34,373 nucleotides of DNA from Streptomyces longispororuber (GCF_014656095.1 NZ_BNBT01000093.1:1-34373); one strand, 5' to 3'. Shown: positions 16,772 through 25,228, numbered from the stretch's first letter. Translations and numbers: made by a program. Notes: a model not told the origin generated them from the sequence alone.

Positions 16772-17233
16772 TCACCAGGGGTTTCCGCTGCCGTACGGGG
16801 CGTAGAGGTCGAGGAGGCGGGTGCGGGCCGCGTGCAGCCGGTGGGCGACGATGCCGCCCACCCACTCGGCGATGTGCTGCCCGAACGCGGGGTCCCTCCG
16901 GCACAGCGCCCGTACGGCCGCGGCGTCGAACTGGTGGGCCCGTACGGGGGTCGTGGCCTCGGCGCCCAGGTGCCAGGCGTACGGGGCGTAGAGCCAGGAC
17001 CAGCCGACGAGTTGGTGGTGGCCGAGGGTCTCGATGACGGCCGCGCGCCGTCCCGGCACGCGCAGGTCGAGGGTGACCGTGCCGGTGCGGACGATCCAGA
17101 ACCGGTCGGCGTGCCCGCCCTCCTCGAAGAGCCGGGCCCCCTGCGGGAACGACACCTCCTCGGCGATGTCCATCAGCCGTGCCTGGTCGGCGGCGGACAG
17201 GGCCCTCAGCGTGCTCGGCGGTGCGAGGTTCAT
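16772..17233 (-). CDS. Stand-alone cyclic-nucleotide-binding-domain (Crp-like) protein
   Basis: A 153-residue protein that is only a CNBD beta-roll: LSAADQARLMDIAEEVSFPQGARLFEEGGHADRFWIVRTGTVTLD, then VIETLGHHQLVGWSWLYAPYAWHLGAEATTP and a helical end. There is no C-terminal winged helix, so it is not a full Crp/Fnr regulator. The phosphate-binding segment of cAMP-binding CNBDs (GELAL..RAA) is replaced by VGWSWLY.PYAWHLG, so classical cAMP binding is doubtful. Similar short CNBD proteins occur in actinomycetes near redox or stress genes. The ATG at 17233 has a GGAGG ribosome-binding site. It lies 209 bp downstream of, and in the same direction as nothing else closely linked. Confidence 0.82.
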   Translation of the reverse strand: MNLAPPSTLRALSAADQARLMDIAEEVSFPQGARLFEEGGHADRFWIVRTGTVTLDLRVPGRRAAVIETLGHHQLVGWSWLYAPYAWHLGAEATTPVRAHQFDAAAVRALCRRDPAFGQHIAEWVGGIVAHRLHAARTRLLDLYAPYGSGNPW

Positions 17234-17410
17234 GACATGCCTCCAGAAGTGCGGGAGCGCCCGGCACGGGAGGAGCGCTCGCCCCCTTCATGGTGTGCCG
17301 GGACCGCCGCGCCGCCGTAGGGCCGTTCGGCCCGTGCCGAGGGCCGTACGGGGTGAGGCCCGAAGGCCGTACGGTCCCCGCGCGTCCCCGTGCGTCCCCG
17401 TGCGGGCCCA

Positions 17411-17437
17411 GCGCCCGGCTCCCTGGAAGCCGGGCGC
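17411..17437 (-). terminator. Hairpin terminator after the EF-hand gene
   Basis: A perfect 10-bp stem, GCGCCCGGCT and AGCCGGGCGC, with a 7-nt loop lies 6 bp beyond the stop of the minus-strand EF-hand gene. Strong stem and ideal position; no T-run. Confidence 0.6.
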
Positions 17438-17442
17438 GCCGC

Positions 17443-17700
17443 TCAGCGCCAGCCGAAGCGGCGGTCCACCACGGCCGCGAACTCCTCCAGGGTCAGCACC
17501 TCGTCCCCGTTCTGGTCGGCGGCGTCGAACAGCGCCGAGGAGGCGTCAGCGTCCCCCACGCCCCAGAACGGCAGATCGCCGGAGGCCGCGAGGGAGGGAC
17601 CCTTGGCGCGCAGGGCGGTGATCACCTCCTCGCGGGTCAGGGTCCCGTTCTCGTCGAGGTCGAGGGCCTCGAACAGCTTGCGGGCCTTGTCACTGGTCAC
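17443..17700 (-). CDS. Two-EF-hand calcium-binding protein
   Basis: Small acidic protein of 85 residues with two canonical EF-hand loops: residues 14-25 (Asp14, Asp16, Asn18, Thr20, Thr22, Glu25) and 62-73 (Asp62, Asn64, Asp66, Val68, Thr70, Glu73). Both have glutamate at position 12, as needed for calcium ligation. The segment between them is longer than in a paired calmodulin lobe. No signal peptide is visible. Small cytoplasmic EF-hand proteins of this kind (CabC/CabB-like) are a recurring feature of Streptomyces and are linked to calcium buffering and aerial growth. The GTG at 17700 follows a GAGGAC ribosome-binding site. It is followed by a strong hairpin, so it is probably a single-gene unit. 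Confidence 0.92.
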   Translation of the reverse strand: MTSDKARKLFEALDLDENGTLTREEVITALRAKGPSLAASGDLPFWGVGDADASSALFDAADQNGDEVLTLEEFAAVVDRRFGWR

Positions 17701-17823
17701 GTCGTCCTCATCCTGATCCTGTCGTCGGCGGGGCGGGACCGTCCCGCCCCGCGCTCGCGCTCACGCCGCGCACACGCACGCACGCCGCGCGCACGCGCTC
17801 ATGAACCGCAACGTACGCCGCGC

Positions 17824-17872
17824 GGCGCCGGTTCCCCGTGCCGTCCTGCGGGCGCCGGTTCCCCCGTGCCGT
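17824..17872. repeat. Direct repeat of about 21 bp
   Basis: GGCGCCGGTTCCCCGTGCCGT and an almost identical copy with one extra C lie 27 bp apart just downstream (minus strand) of the secreted TIM-barrel gene. The 180-bp gap around them holds no gene and no clear terminator. Confidence 0.55.
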
Positions 17873-17882
17873 TCCGGGGCCG

Positions 17883-19073
17883 TCACCCGGTGGGGCCGGA
17901 CCGGGCCGCCGCGCGGGCGAAGTGCCGGGCCACCGCGTGGAAGGACTCCTTGGGCTCCCAGTGCCACCGCGCCGTCGGGTCGTCCTCGGTTCCCCAGACG
18001 GCCTTGGTGAGGGTGTAGCCGGCCATGTCGTAGTCGTAGCGCGGCTCGCCGCGGTGCGGCTGGTCCGGGGAGACGAACTCGTACACCATCGCCGCGTGCA
18101 GGCCGAGGTCCTCGAAGACGTCGAGGACCTGGGTCAGGTACCGGGCCTGGGTACGTTCGCTGCGCCGGAGGCCGGGCCTCACCTCCGGCTTGGGCTTGGT
18201 GTGGTCGACCGTGTCCCAGCCCATGCCGCCTGCTTCGGGAGCGCCCTGGAAGGTGCAGGTGCCGCACTCGGTGATGGCCACGGGCCTGCCCCACTCGCAG
18301 TAGGGGGCGAGTTCGCGGGCGTAGCCTCCGGGATCAGCGAAATACGAGTAGTAGTTGACGCTGACGATGTCGAACAGGGTCCAGCCGACGGTGTCGCCGA
18401 GGGCGGCGCCGTAGGTGACCGGCCCGTGGAACACCGCGCGGGCGGTCGCGGCCGCGCGCGGGATGAGCCGGTCGAGCTTGCGCTGCGCCTCCTCGGGGTC
18501 CCAGTTGCCCGACAGCATGTTCCTGACCCGCTCGTACGCGTTGTCCCCCGGGGCGATCCCGGGGACGAACAGCACGAACTCGCAGCCCACGCTGAGGTAC
18601 ACCCGGGCGCCCTGCCGCCGGAGCCGCTCGGCCTGCCGGCCGGTCTCGGCGAGGTGGTCGAGGATCTCGCGCTCGGGGACGTCCGCCAGGCGCGGCTGGA
18701 GCCACACGTGCATGCCGTGCTCGGCCGCCTCCGCCGCGGTGGCCGTCAGGCGCTCCACGCCGGTGCCGTAGGCCACGAGCGAGTTGGCGTGCAGCGACCG
18801 CCGGATGGCGCGCACGTCGGAGCACATGCGGTTCCTGTCCCACCCTGTGTGGGGTGTCTCGCCGTCGGCGCACTCGTACAGCACACCCCGGTAGGTCAGC
18901 CCGCGCCGGGACGACTCCTGCCCTCCGTCGGTCGGCCCCTCTCCCCCGGCCGGGCGCGGTGCCGCAGCGGCCGCCGGTCCGGTCAGCAGCGGCGCCGCCA
19001 CCGTGGCGGCGCCCGCCGCCGCGGCGCCGGCGAGGAATCTCCCCCTGGTCATGCCGTCGTGGCCCATCCCCAT
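17883..19073 (-). CDS. Secreted TIM-barrel protein, glycoside-hydrolase-like (clan GH-A type)
   Basis: A 396-residue exported protein. The N-terminus (MTRGRFLAGAAAAGAATVAA, residues 8-27) is a Tat-like or Sec signal peptide ending near an Ala-rich AAAAAP. The mature part alternates strands and helices as a beta/alpha barrel: MHVWLQPRLAD, ARVYLSVGCEFVLF (Glu165), FDIVSVNYYSYF, RPVAITECGTC (Glu269). Two glutamates at the ends of strands 4 and 7 are the usual acid/base and nucleophile of GH-A hydrolases, so a glycosidase role is inferred. Homologues are often misnamed abortive phage infection proteins. The ATG at 19073 is preceded by a GAGGGAG ribosome-binding site; Met codons at 19067 and 19052 are alternatives. 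Substrate unknown. Confidence 0.8.
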   Translation of the reverse strand: MGMGHDGMTRGRFLAGAAAAGAATVAAPLLTGPAAAAAPRPAGGEGPTDGGQESSRRGLTYRGVLYECADGETPHTGWDRNRMCSDVRAIRRSLHANSLVAYGTGVERLTATAAEAAEHGMHVWLQPRLADVPEREILDHLAETGRQAERLRRQGARVYLSVGCEFVLFVPGIAPGDNAYERVRNMLSGNWDPEEAQRKLDRLIPRAAATARAVFHGPVTYGAALGDTVGWTLFDIVSVNYYSYFADPGGYARELAPYCEWGRPVAITECGTCTFQGAPEAGGMGWDTVDHTKPKPEVRPGLRRSERTQARYLTQVLDVFEDLGLHAAMVYEFVSPDQPHRGEPRYDYDMAGYTLTKAVWGTEDDPTARWHWEPKESFHAVARHFARAAARSGPTG

Positions 19074-19214
19074 CGCGTACTCCCTCGGTCGTCGGCTGGT
19101 CGGCTCCAGCGTCGGCCGTGGGCGGGGCGGCGGACATCGGCATTCGGTCCCGCGTTCGGTGACCGAAGTCGGCACCGTCCGCGCCAGGAGTTCACCGGGA
19201 CGCGCGGCCAGACC

Positions 19215-20279
19215 CTACTTCCGCGCGTGCTCCGGGGACCGTACGGCCATCGGGTCGGCGCCGGTCCCCGCCGGTGCGGTCCGCAGGGGCGGCAGGGGCG
19301 GTTCGACGAGCGGGCGGAACACCCGGCGGACGGGCGGCGTCGAAAGGAGCACCACCGCGGTGACGACGGCCACGGACAGCAGGACCTGGCCGCGCGTGCC
19401 GAGGTCCTTCAGCTCCGGGTAGATCCCGGCGGCCTCGCCCGCGCGGAGCAGGAGCCCGTGCAGCAGGTAGGGGTACATGGTGACCGCGCCCAGTGCCGTG
19501 AAGGGCGTACGCCGTCTCGGGACGCAGGCGAAGAAGGCCGCGACCAGGAGCGCGCCGGCCGCGAAGAGGGCGAGGCGCAGCGCCAGGTACGCCTGCCAGG
19601 ACACGCCCAGGTCGGTGTGGCCCACGTCCATGGACAGCCAGTGGTCGTCGGGGCCGGGGGCGAGCAGGTACGCCCCGGCCCCGGCGAGCACCAGCACCGG
19701 CACGGCGCAGCGGCGGGCCACGCGGGTGGTCAGGAGCTGGAAGTGCCGGGGGCGCAGGCGCAGCCCGAGGACGAACCAGGGCAGGAACATCAGCACGCGG
19801 GGCAGGGCCAGCTCGTAGCCCATGGTGGTGAGCCCGGCGGTGAGCGAAACGAGGACGCTCACGGCCAGTGGGTACCGCACGGCCCGCCACAAAGGTGTGC
19901 TCAGCCGCCACAGGAACAGCGCGACGAGGAACCAGCACAGGTAGGTGGGTTCCGTGGGGGTGTACGCGAAGGGTTCGTCGCGCACCGCGCTGTTCGCCGC
20001 GGCGTACAGGGCCTCGAAGGCGAGGTACGGCAGGAGCACCGAGGAGAGCAGGCGGCGGACCTGGTCGGGGCGCCCGGTGAAGCGCTGCGAGAAGTAGCCG
20101 CAGAGCAGGGTGAACGCCGGCATGTGGAAGCCGTAGACCACGGTGTGGACGGCGCGCAGCGCGTGCGTGTCCGCGACGATCTGCTCCCAGGCGTGCCCGA
20201 GGGCGACCAGCACGATGAGGAGGAACTTCGCGTTGTCGAAGTACGCCTCGCGCGGGTCGCGGCCGGCCGCCCGGGTCAC
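19215..20279 (-). CDS. Membrane acyltransferase family 3 (OafA/YrhL-type)
   Basis: Integral-membrane acyltransferase of 354 residues with about ten hydrophobic segments. The family start YFDNAKFLLIVLVALGHAWE (13-32, with the catalytic-type His29) and the GFHMPAFTLLCGYFSQRF segment are typical of acyltransferase 3 proteins that transfer acetyl or other acyl groups to extracytoplasmic sugars. A late segment VTMYPYLLHGLLLR matches the conserved Tyr-Leu-His motif. The GTG at 20279 overlaps the stop of the upstream PIG-L gene (GTGA), so the two are translationally coupled. The natural inference is that one removes an acyl group from an amino sugar and the other adds one, on the same surface glycan or glycolipid. 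Confidence 0.88.
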   Translation of the reverse strand: MTRAAGRDPREAYFDNAKFLLIVLVALGHAWEQIVADTHALRAVHTVVYGFHMPAFTLLCGYFSQRFTGRPDQVRRLLSSVLLPYLAFEALYAAANSAVRDEPFAYTPTEPTYLCWFLVALFLWRLSTPLWRAVRYPLAVSVLVSLTAGLTTMGYELALPRVLMFLPWFVLGLRLRPRHFQLLTTRVARRCAVPVLVLAGAGAYLLAPGPDDHWLSMDVGHTDLGVSWQAYLALRLALFAAGALLVAAFFACVPRRRTPFTALGAVTMYPYLLHGLLLRAGEAAGIYPELKDLGTRGQVLLSVAVVTAVVLLSTPPVRRVFRPLVEPPLPPLRTAPAGTGADPMAVRSPEHARK

Positions 20280-22528
20280 GTCGCCGACCTCGCCGGGGTC
20301 GCCGAGACGTCGCCGCGGCCCGTGGCGGCCGCGTCGACCGGCTGCCAGGGGGCGAAGCGGGCGCCCTTGCGCGGGGTCTGCGTCCAGTACAGCCGGCCGT
20401 CGAGGCCGAGCGCGGTGAGGACGACGCCGCCCGAGCCGGTCGCGGTGCCCGAGGGGGCGCCGGCGAGGAGGAAGCCGGTGCGGCTCCAGCGCTGCGGCCG
20501 CGGGTCCACCCCGGCCGGCAGCCAGGCGGTGGCGAGGTCCCCGGTGCTGGAGCGCGCCGCCAGCAGGGCGTCGCCCCAGCCCGCGGGGGTGACGCTCGCC
20601 GGGCCGTAGCCGCCGGCGCCGCCCAGGTCGGTGACGCGGGCGGGCGCGCCGGCGCGGAGGCCGTGCGGGTCGCGGACGGGCGTCAGGTCGCTCGCGCGCA
20701 GGTGGGCGGTGCGGATGTTGCCGGAGTGGGGGCGGCGGAAGTAGAGGCGGACGCCGTCGCCGTCGGGCCGGACGGTGAGCGGGAGCGTGGTGGGCGGCAG
20801 CCCGGTGGCCAGCGGGCCGCGCACGCGGCCGCCCGGCCGGTCCTGGACCCAGGCGAGCACCGTGCGGGGGGTGGCGGCGAGGACGTAGGCGCGGCCCGTG
20901 CTGTCGGTGGCCGTGACGGGGTCGCTGTGGACCGCCCTGCCGCCGAGGGCCTGCCAGGGCGCCCAGGTGCCGCCCGGCAGCCGGGTGCGGGCGGTGAGCT
21001 GGTGGGAGCTGTCGCGCAGGAACACCGTCGTGGCGCCGTCGGCGCCCACCGACACCGCGGGGGCGCTGATGTCGGAGGTGCCGACGAGGTCGGACTGCTC
21101 CGGGGTGCCCAGGGAGCGCCAGGGCCCGAAGGCGGCGCCCGGGCGGCGCTGCTCGGTGTAGCCGACCTCCCGGTGGTAGGCGGCGGGGCCCGCGCCGAGG
21201 ACGGCGCGGGTGCCGTAGACGGCGAGGCGGCCGTCGGGCAGGGTGACCGGCTGGATGCCCGCGTCGAAGCCGGTGCCGGTGAGGAAGGCGGGGCCGCTCC
21301 AGCGGGCCTGGCCGGTGCGGCCGCCGGTGCCGGCCGGGCGGTGCCACTGGGCGATGCGGCCGTCGAGGACGGCGAAGGCCGACAGGGTGCCGTCCTCGCC
21401 GATCAGCAGCCAGTTGGTGCCGGTGTCGCCGGCGTGGTGGATGGTGCTGGTCCAGTTGCGCTTGGGGTGGGCGGCCACCTTGCGGTCGCCGCAGCCCGCG
21501 GCGTCCTTGCAGGCGTTCGGCGCGCCGCCGTCCCCGGCGTACGTGTCGATGGTGCGGGCCTTGGACGCCCCGGAGGCCGGGTCGAGGGCGCCGGGCAGGC
21601 CGCCGTTGAAGTATCCGATGTACGTCTGGACGGTGAAGTGGGGGCGCCCGCCGAGGGAGGCGTAGCGGGCGAGGGCCTCCTGGACGAAGCGCGCGCCGTA
21701 GCGGTGGTCCTGGTGGTCGGCGCACTTCAGGTTCCGGTCGAGGCGGCCGGGGGTGGGGTTCTGCATCCGCACCTGGGTGGGGCGGAAGCGCTCCAGGTAG
21801 CCGGTGAGGGTGCGGATGAGCTGTTCGCGGTCGTAGGCGAAGTTCCGGGCGACCTCGCCGCCGTGCACGAGCTGGGAGCCGAGGGTGGGCACCCGTCCGT
21901 CCCACAGGCCGTGCAGGCTGTGCGGGCGGTCGCCGGTGATGCTGCCCGCCTCGTGCAGCAGCGTCCACACGAGCTGGATGTGCGGGTGGCCCTGGAGCGT
22001 GTCCAGCTCGGCCTGGCCGCCGCCCGCCGTGGCGATGACGGTGCGCCGCCACGGGTGGGTGGCGTCGCCGGTGACCATCTCGGCGTAAGCGGCGCGGATG
22101 CCGTTCTGCCGGGCCTTGGCGTACTTGGCGTGGTCGCGCTCGGCGGGGAAGAGCCGGGGCTGCGCGTCCTTGCGCCGGGGGGCGTTGACGCCGTTGGCCT
22201 CGCCGGAGGTGAGGTAGATCGTGGTGAGGGGGCGGCCGCTGCGCAGGGACTGGCCGACCTCCGGGTTGAGGAAGAACAGGTCGTCGTCGGGGTGGGCGAC
22301 GATCTGCACGACGGACTCCGCGGTCCTGGGCGCCCGGCCCGCGGCGGTCCAGGTGCCCGAGGGCGACACCGTGGTCAGGGCCGGCGGCTGGTGCTTGGGT
22401 CCGGCCGACGACGCGTCCCGCGCCCCCGAGGCGGCCGCCATCCCGACGGGGACGATCGCGCACAGCGCGGCGGCCGTGAGGAGGTCACGACGGGTCGTGG
22501 GCGCGAGGCGGCGGACTCCGGAGAACAT
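20276..22528 (-). CDS. Secreted PIG-L family N-deacetylase with C-terminal beta-propeller-like domain
   Basis: A 750-residue exported protein. A twin-arginine-like signal (TTRRDLLTAAALCAIVPVGM, 11-30) is followed by a PIG-L (LmbE/MshB-like) zinc deacetylase domain: VQIVAHPDDDLFFL with His79, Asp81, Asp82 and the second zinc motif DHQDH at 271-275. From about residue 370 to the end the sequence is a series of roughly 45-50-residue blocks with TVFLRDSSHQLTAR, WAPWQALGG and similar Trp/Gly turns, like the lectin-type or FG-GAP beta-propellers of secreted hydrolases. The family removes N-acetyl groups from GlcNAc-containing lipids, thiols or antibiotics. Coupled to an acyltransferase gene. The ATG at 22528 has only a weak GAAAGAAAG site. 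Substrate inferred to be extracytoplasmic. Confidence 0.88.
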   Translation of the reverse strand: MFSGVRRLAPTTRRDLLTAAALCAIVPVGMAAASGARDASSAGPKHQPPALTTVSPSGTWTAAGRAPRTAESVVQIVAHPDDDLFFLNPEVGQSLRSGRPLTTIYLTSGEANGVNAPRRKDAQPRLFPAERDHAKYAKARQNGIRAAYAEMVTGDATHPWRRTVIATAGGGQAELDTLQGHPHIQLVWTLLHEAGSITGDRPHSLHGLWDGRVPTLGSQLVHGGEVARNFAYDREQLIRTLTGYLERFRPTQVRMQNPTPGRLDRNLKCADHQDHRYGARFVQEALARYASLGGRPHFTVQTYIGYFNGGLPGALDPASGASKARTIDTYAGDGGAPNACKDAAGCGDRKVAAHPKRNWTSTIHHAGDTGTNWLLIGEDGTLSAFAVLDGRIAQWHRPAGTGGRTGQARWSGPAFLTGTGFDAGIQPVTLPDGRLAVYGTRAVLGAGPAAYHREVGYTEQRRPGAAFGPWRSLGTPEQSDLVGTSDISAPAVSVGADGATTVFLRDSSHQLTARTRLPGGTWAPWQALGGRAVHSDPVTATDSTGRAYVLAATPRTVLAWVQDRPGGRVRGPLATGLPPTTLPLTVRPDGDGVRLYFRRPHSGNIRTAHLRASDLTPVRDPHGLRAGAPARVTDLGGAGGYGPASVTPAGWGDALLAARSSTGDLATAWLPAGVDPRPQRWSRTGFLLAGAPSGTATGSGGVVLTALGLDGRLYWTQTPRKGARFAPWQPVDAAATGRGDVSATPARSAT

Positions 22529-22577
22529 GAAATGGCGTGCTTTCTTTCTACGAACTGTTCATCGTGCAGCCGCGTAC

Positions 22578-22591
22578 CGGCCATATGGCCG
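22578..22591. promoter_or_regulatory. 14-bp perfect palindrome upstream of the PIG-L gene
   Basis: CGGCCATATGGCCG is its own reverse complement and lies 50-63 bp before the PIG-L start codon, where an operator would be expected. The regulator is unknown. Confidence 0.4.
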
Positions 22592-22657
22592 AAAGCGACA
22601 GGTAACGTCTTCTTGATCACTCAGTGAGATGCCTGAGCGGCGCGGCGGGTTGTCTCT

Positions 22658-22673
22658 CGTGATCGTCATCACG
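22658..22673. promoter_or_regulatory. Inverted repeat CGTGAT-N4-ATCACG
   Basis: A perfect 6-bp inverted repeat with a 4-bp spacer, about 130 bp upstream of the PIG-L gene and 210 bp upstream of the glycosylase-like gene. The form resembles operators of GntR-type regulators, but no such regulator is in the window. Confidence 0.3.
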
Positions 22674-22775
22674 CCCCTACCGCACCAGCCGGAACGGGAA
22701 TCGCCCCCGGCCCTTCGGCGGGGATGAACTATGTCACGGTTTGCGGGGTCCGGTGCGGGGTGCTGCACTGAGGTC

Positions 22776-22838
22776 GGGGCGTACGCGGACACCGGTTCCG
22801 CTCCACCGGAGCTGGGGCGTACGCGGACACCGGTTCCG
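22776..22838. repeat. Pair of identical 25-bp direct repeats
   Basis: GGGGCGTACGCGGACACCGG followed by TTCCG is found at 22776-22800 and again, without mismatch, at 22814-22838 (38-bp period). The second copy ends 42 bp before the start codon of the glycosylase-like gene. Helical phasing is 3.6 turns, so paired operators or an activator site are possible, as is simple duplication. Confidence 0.75.
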
Positions 22839-22880
22839 GCCGCCGGGCCCCGGTTGCGGCCGGTGAGGAGGCGATCGTCC

Positions 22881-23675
22881 ATGCCGGACGTCGACCGGGG
22901 GTCAGCCACGGCGGAGTTCGACCGTGGGCCGACGGCCTCGTTCGCCGCGCTGCTCCAGCAGGTGCCGGACCCGCCCGTCCGGGACGCCTTCTGGTTCGAC
23001 TGGGGGCCGGTCTTCCACCGCGGCCGCCTCGACGGTTCCGCCCGCGTGCTGATCGTGGCCTCGGACCCCGGCCCGACCGAGCGGATCGCCGGGCGCAGCC
23101 TGGTCGGCAACGCGGGCCAGCGGGTGCAGGGCTTCCTCGCCAAGCTGGGCCTGACCCGCTCGTACGTGTGCCTGAACGCGTGGGCGTACGCGGTGCACCC
23201 GAGCCGGGCCCTCGCCATGAAGGAGCGGCTCGGCGACCCGGACCAGCTCGCGTGGCGCAACGCCGTCTTCGACCGGGCGACGGACCGCACGCTCCAGGCG
23301 GTCGTCGCGATGGGGTTCATGGCGCAGGAGGCCGTACGGCTGTGGAGCGGGCGGCCCCCGGTCCCGCTCGTGGAGGTCCCCCACCCCTCCAGCCACGACC
23401 CGGCGGCGCTGCTGACCGCCTGGCGGGCCGCCGTGACCGAGCTGCGGGCGGTCGTGACGCCGGACGACGACGGGGACGCCACCGGCCCGAACTACGGCAC
23501 CGAGTTCCGGGAGTCCGACTACGGCGCCGTCCCCCGGCGTGACCTGCCCTTCGGCGCGCCCCGCTTTCTCGGCGACGACGCCTGGGTGCGGGCTCAGGCG
23601 GGCGGGCCGCGCAACTCCGTGAGCCGCCCCTCGCCGGACGACGAGCACACGCTGATCTGGAAGGCGCCGGGCTGA
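22881..23675 (+). CDS. Uracil-DNA glycosylase superfamily protein
   Basis: A 264-residue protein with the fold landmarks of uracil-DNA glycosylases: the first motif VLIVASDPGPTE (56-67), then RSLVGNAGQRVQGFLAKLGL (72-91) as in the family 4/5 GxxGxxLxxxL pattern, a YVCLNAWAYAV strand and the second motif HPSSHD (168-173). Motif 1 has SDPGPTE where family 4 has GEAPGxxE, so activity on uracil is uncertain. The last 80 residues are polar and probably disordered. The ATG at 22881 has a GAGGAGG ribosome-binding site. It is first of a plus-strand operon and its stop overlaps the amidohydrolase start by one base (TGATG). The link between a base-excision-type fold and an amidohydrolase/peptidase is not obvious. 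Confidence 0.75.
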   Translation: MPDVDRGSATAEFDRGPTASFAALLQQVPDPPVRDAFWFDWGPVFHRGRLDGSARVLIVASDPGPTERIAGRSLVGNAGQRVQGFLAKLGLTRSYVCLNAWAYAVHPSRALAMKERLGDPDQLAWRNAVFDRATDRTLQAVVAMGFMAQEAVRLWSGRPPVPLVEVPHPSSHDPAALLTAWRAAVTELRAVVTPDDDGDATGPNYGTEFRESDYGAVPRRDLPFGAPRFLGDDAWVRAQAGGPRNSVSRPSPDDEHTLIWKAPG

Positions 23676-25228
23676 TGGCGCTCGTCCTGCGCGGCACGGT
23701 GGTCACCTTCGACAGCGACCACCGGATCCTCGACCCCGGCGCCGTGTACGTGGGGGACGACGGGCGGCTCGCCGCGGTGCGGCCCGCCGCCCGGGCCGCG
23801 CCCGCCGGGTTCTCCTCGGCCCCGGTGATCGACACGGGCGCGCTGATCCTCCCCGGCCTGATCGACCTCCACAACCACCTGCTGTACAACACGCTGCCGT
23901 TGTGGGAGGCGGCCGGCGTGCCCTACCAGCACCACGACCGCTGGGTCGACGAGAGGCGCCCGCCCGACTACGCGACGTCGGTCACCTGGCCGGCCAAGGT
24001 GCTGGGCCAGGCGGCGCCCGAGGCGCTGCTCAAGTACGTCGAGGTGCGGGCGCTGGTGGGCGGGACCACGGCGGTGCAGGGCGCGCCGCTGTCGACGCGC
24101 CCCGTCGACGGCTGGCTGCTGCGGATCATCGACAACGAGAAGCTGCCCGCGGGTGCCGACATGGTGATGACGGCCGCGCTCCAGCTCGACGCCGAGGTGC
24201 TGCGCGAGGACCGGGCGCCCAAGCTCGACGGCACCCGGCTGCTGATCTACCACGTCGCGGAGGGGCGGCCCGGCTCGCTCGTCCACCGCGAGTTCGAGGA
24301 CCTGGAGCCGTGCCTCAGGCCGGGCCTGATCGGCGTGCACGGCACCGCGCTGACCGGGGCGGACTTCGCGAAGTGGCAGAGCGCGGTGCAGGCCGTCGAT
24401 GCCCGGGAGAAGGGCACCGTCGTCTGGTCGCCCTTCTCGAACCACTGGCTGTACCACACGACCACGGACGTCGTGGAGGCGGACAGGAAGGGGCTGCGGA
24501 TCGCGCTCGGCTCGGACTGGTCGCCGTCGGGGACCAAGAACGTGCTCGGCGAGCTGAAGGTCGCCGACGCCGTCAACCGCCACGACCTCGGCGGGCACTT
24601 CGGCGACCGGGAGCTGTGCGACATGGTCACCGCCCACCCCGGCGACGCGCTGGCCACCGCCTGGGGCCCGCAGGTGGGGCGCCTGGAGCGGGGCAGCGCC
24701 GCGGACCTGCTCGTGCTCGAACGCCACGACCCGGCGCGGGACCCGTACCGCAACCTGATCGCCGCGACCGAGCGGCACGTCCGCCTGGTCCTGGTGCGCG
24801 GCCGTCCGTTCTACGGCACGCCGTCGCTGATGACCGCCGCCGGGGCGCGCGACACCAGCGCGCTCACGGTGGCGGGGGTCCGGCGCCGGGTGGCGGTGCG
24901 CGAACCGGGGCGCGCCGACGCCACGCTCGACTGGCCCGGCGTCAAGCGCGCCCTGGAGAGGGTCCGGGCCGACCCGGTGGACGCCTGGCGCGCCGCGCAG
25001 GACGCGCTCGCGGACTGGGGCGGGCCGCTCGACGACCCCGAGGCGCCGCTCGCCCTCTTCGGTGACATGCCCGAGGGCGACACGGGCGCCCTCGCCGCCG
25101 CCGGAGAGGTCCCGCTGGACCTGGTCGTCCCGCGCCTGGACCCGCTCACCCACGACAGCGCCTTCCTGGCCGCCGTGGCCCGCGCCGGGGTGCCGCAGCT
25201 CCAGCACCTCGCGGAGTACTACGCATGA
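23675..25228 (+). CDS. Amidohydrolase superfamily protein
   Basis: Metal-dependent hydrolase of 517 residues with the composite beta-sandwich plus TIM barrel of the superfamily. Seen: the N-terminal strand LRGTVVTFDSDHRI, the metal motif DLHNH (His66, His68), ALVGGTTAVQG, a histidine in GVHGTAL after strand 6, SPFSNHWLY, and the metal aspartate in LGSDWSPSG, followed by the C-terminal sandwich LERGSAADLLVLERH. Closest in feel to the ATZ/TRZ or cytosine-deaminase-like amidohydrolases. The C-terminal 120 residues after RGRPFYG are extra. Its stop overlaps the start of a repeat-built small ORF (ATGA). Substrate unknown. Confidence 0.87.
   Translation: MALVLRGTVVTFDSDHRILDPGAVYVGDDGRLAAVRPAARAAPAGFSSAPVIDTGALILPGLIDLHNHLLYNTLPLWEAAGVPYQHHDRWVDERRPPDYATSVTWPAKVLGQAAPEALLKYVEVRALVGGTTAVQGAPLSTRPVDGWLLRIIDNEKLPAGADMVMTAALQLDAEVLREDRAPKLDGTRLLIYHVAEGRPGSLVHREFEDLEPCLRPGLIGVHGTALTGADFAKWQSAVQAVDAREKGTVVWSPFSNHWLYHTTTDVVEADRKGLRIALGSDWSPSGTKNVLGELKVADAVNRHDLGGHFGDRELCDMVTAHPGDALATAWGPQVGRLERGSAADLLVLERHDPARDPYRNLIAATERHVRLVLVRGRPFYGTPSLMTAAGARDTSALTVAGVRRRVAVREPGRADATLDWPGVKRALERVRADPVDAWRAAQDALADWGGPLDDPEAPLALFGDMPEGDTGALAAAGEVPLDLVVPRLDPLTHDSAFLAAVARAGVPQLQHLAEYYA

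Larger units (their letters stand above)
22529..22880. other. 352-bp divergent intergenic region
   Basis: No supported gene. It separates the PIG-L gene (minus) from the glycosylase-like operon (plus). It is AT-richer on the PIG-L side and holds a 14-bp palindrome, a 6-4-6 inverted repeat and a pair of 25-bp direct repeats, listed separately. No convincing -35/-10 pair could be assigned on either strand. Confidence 0.55.
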
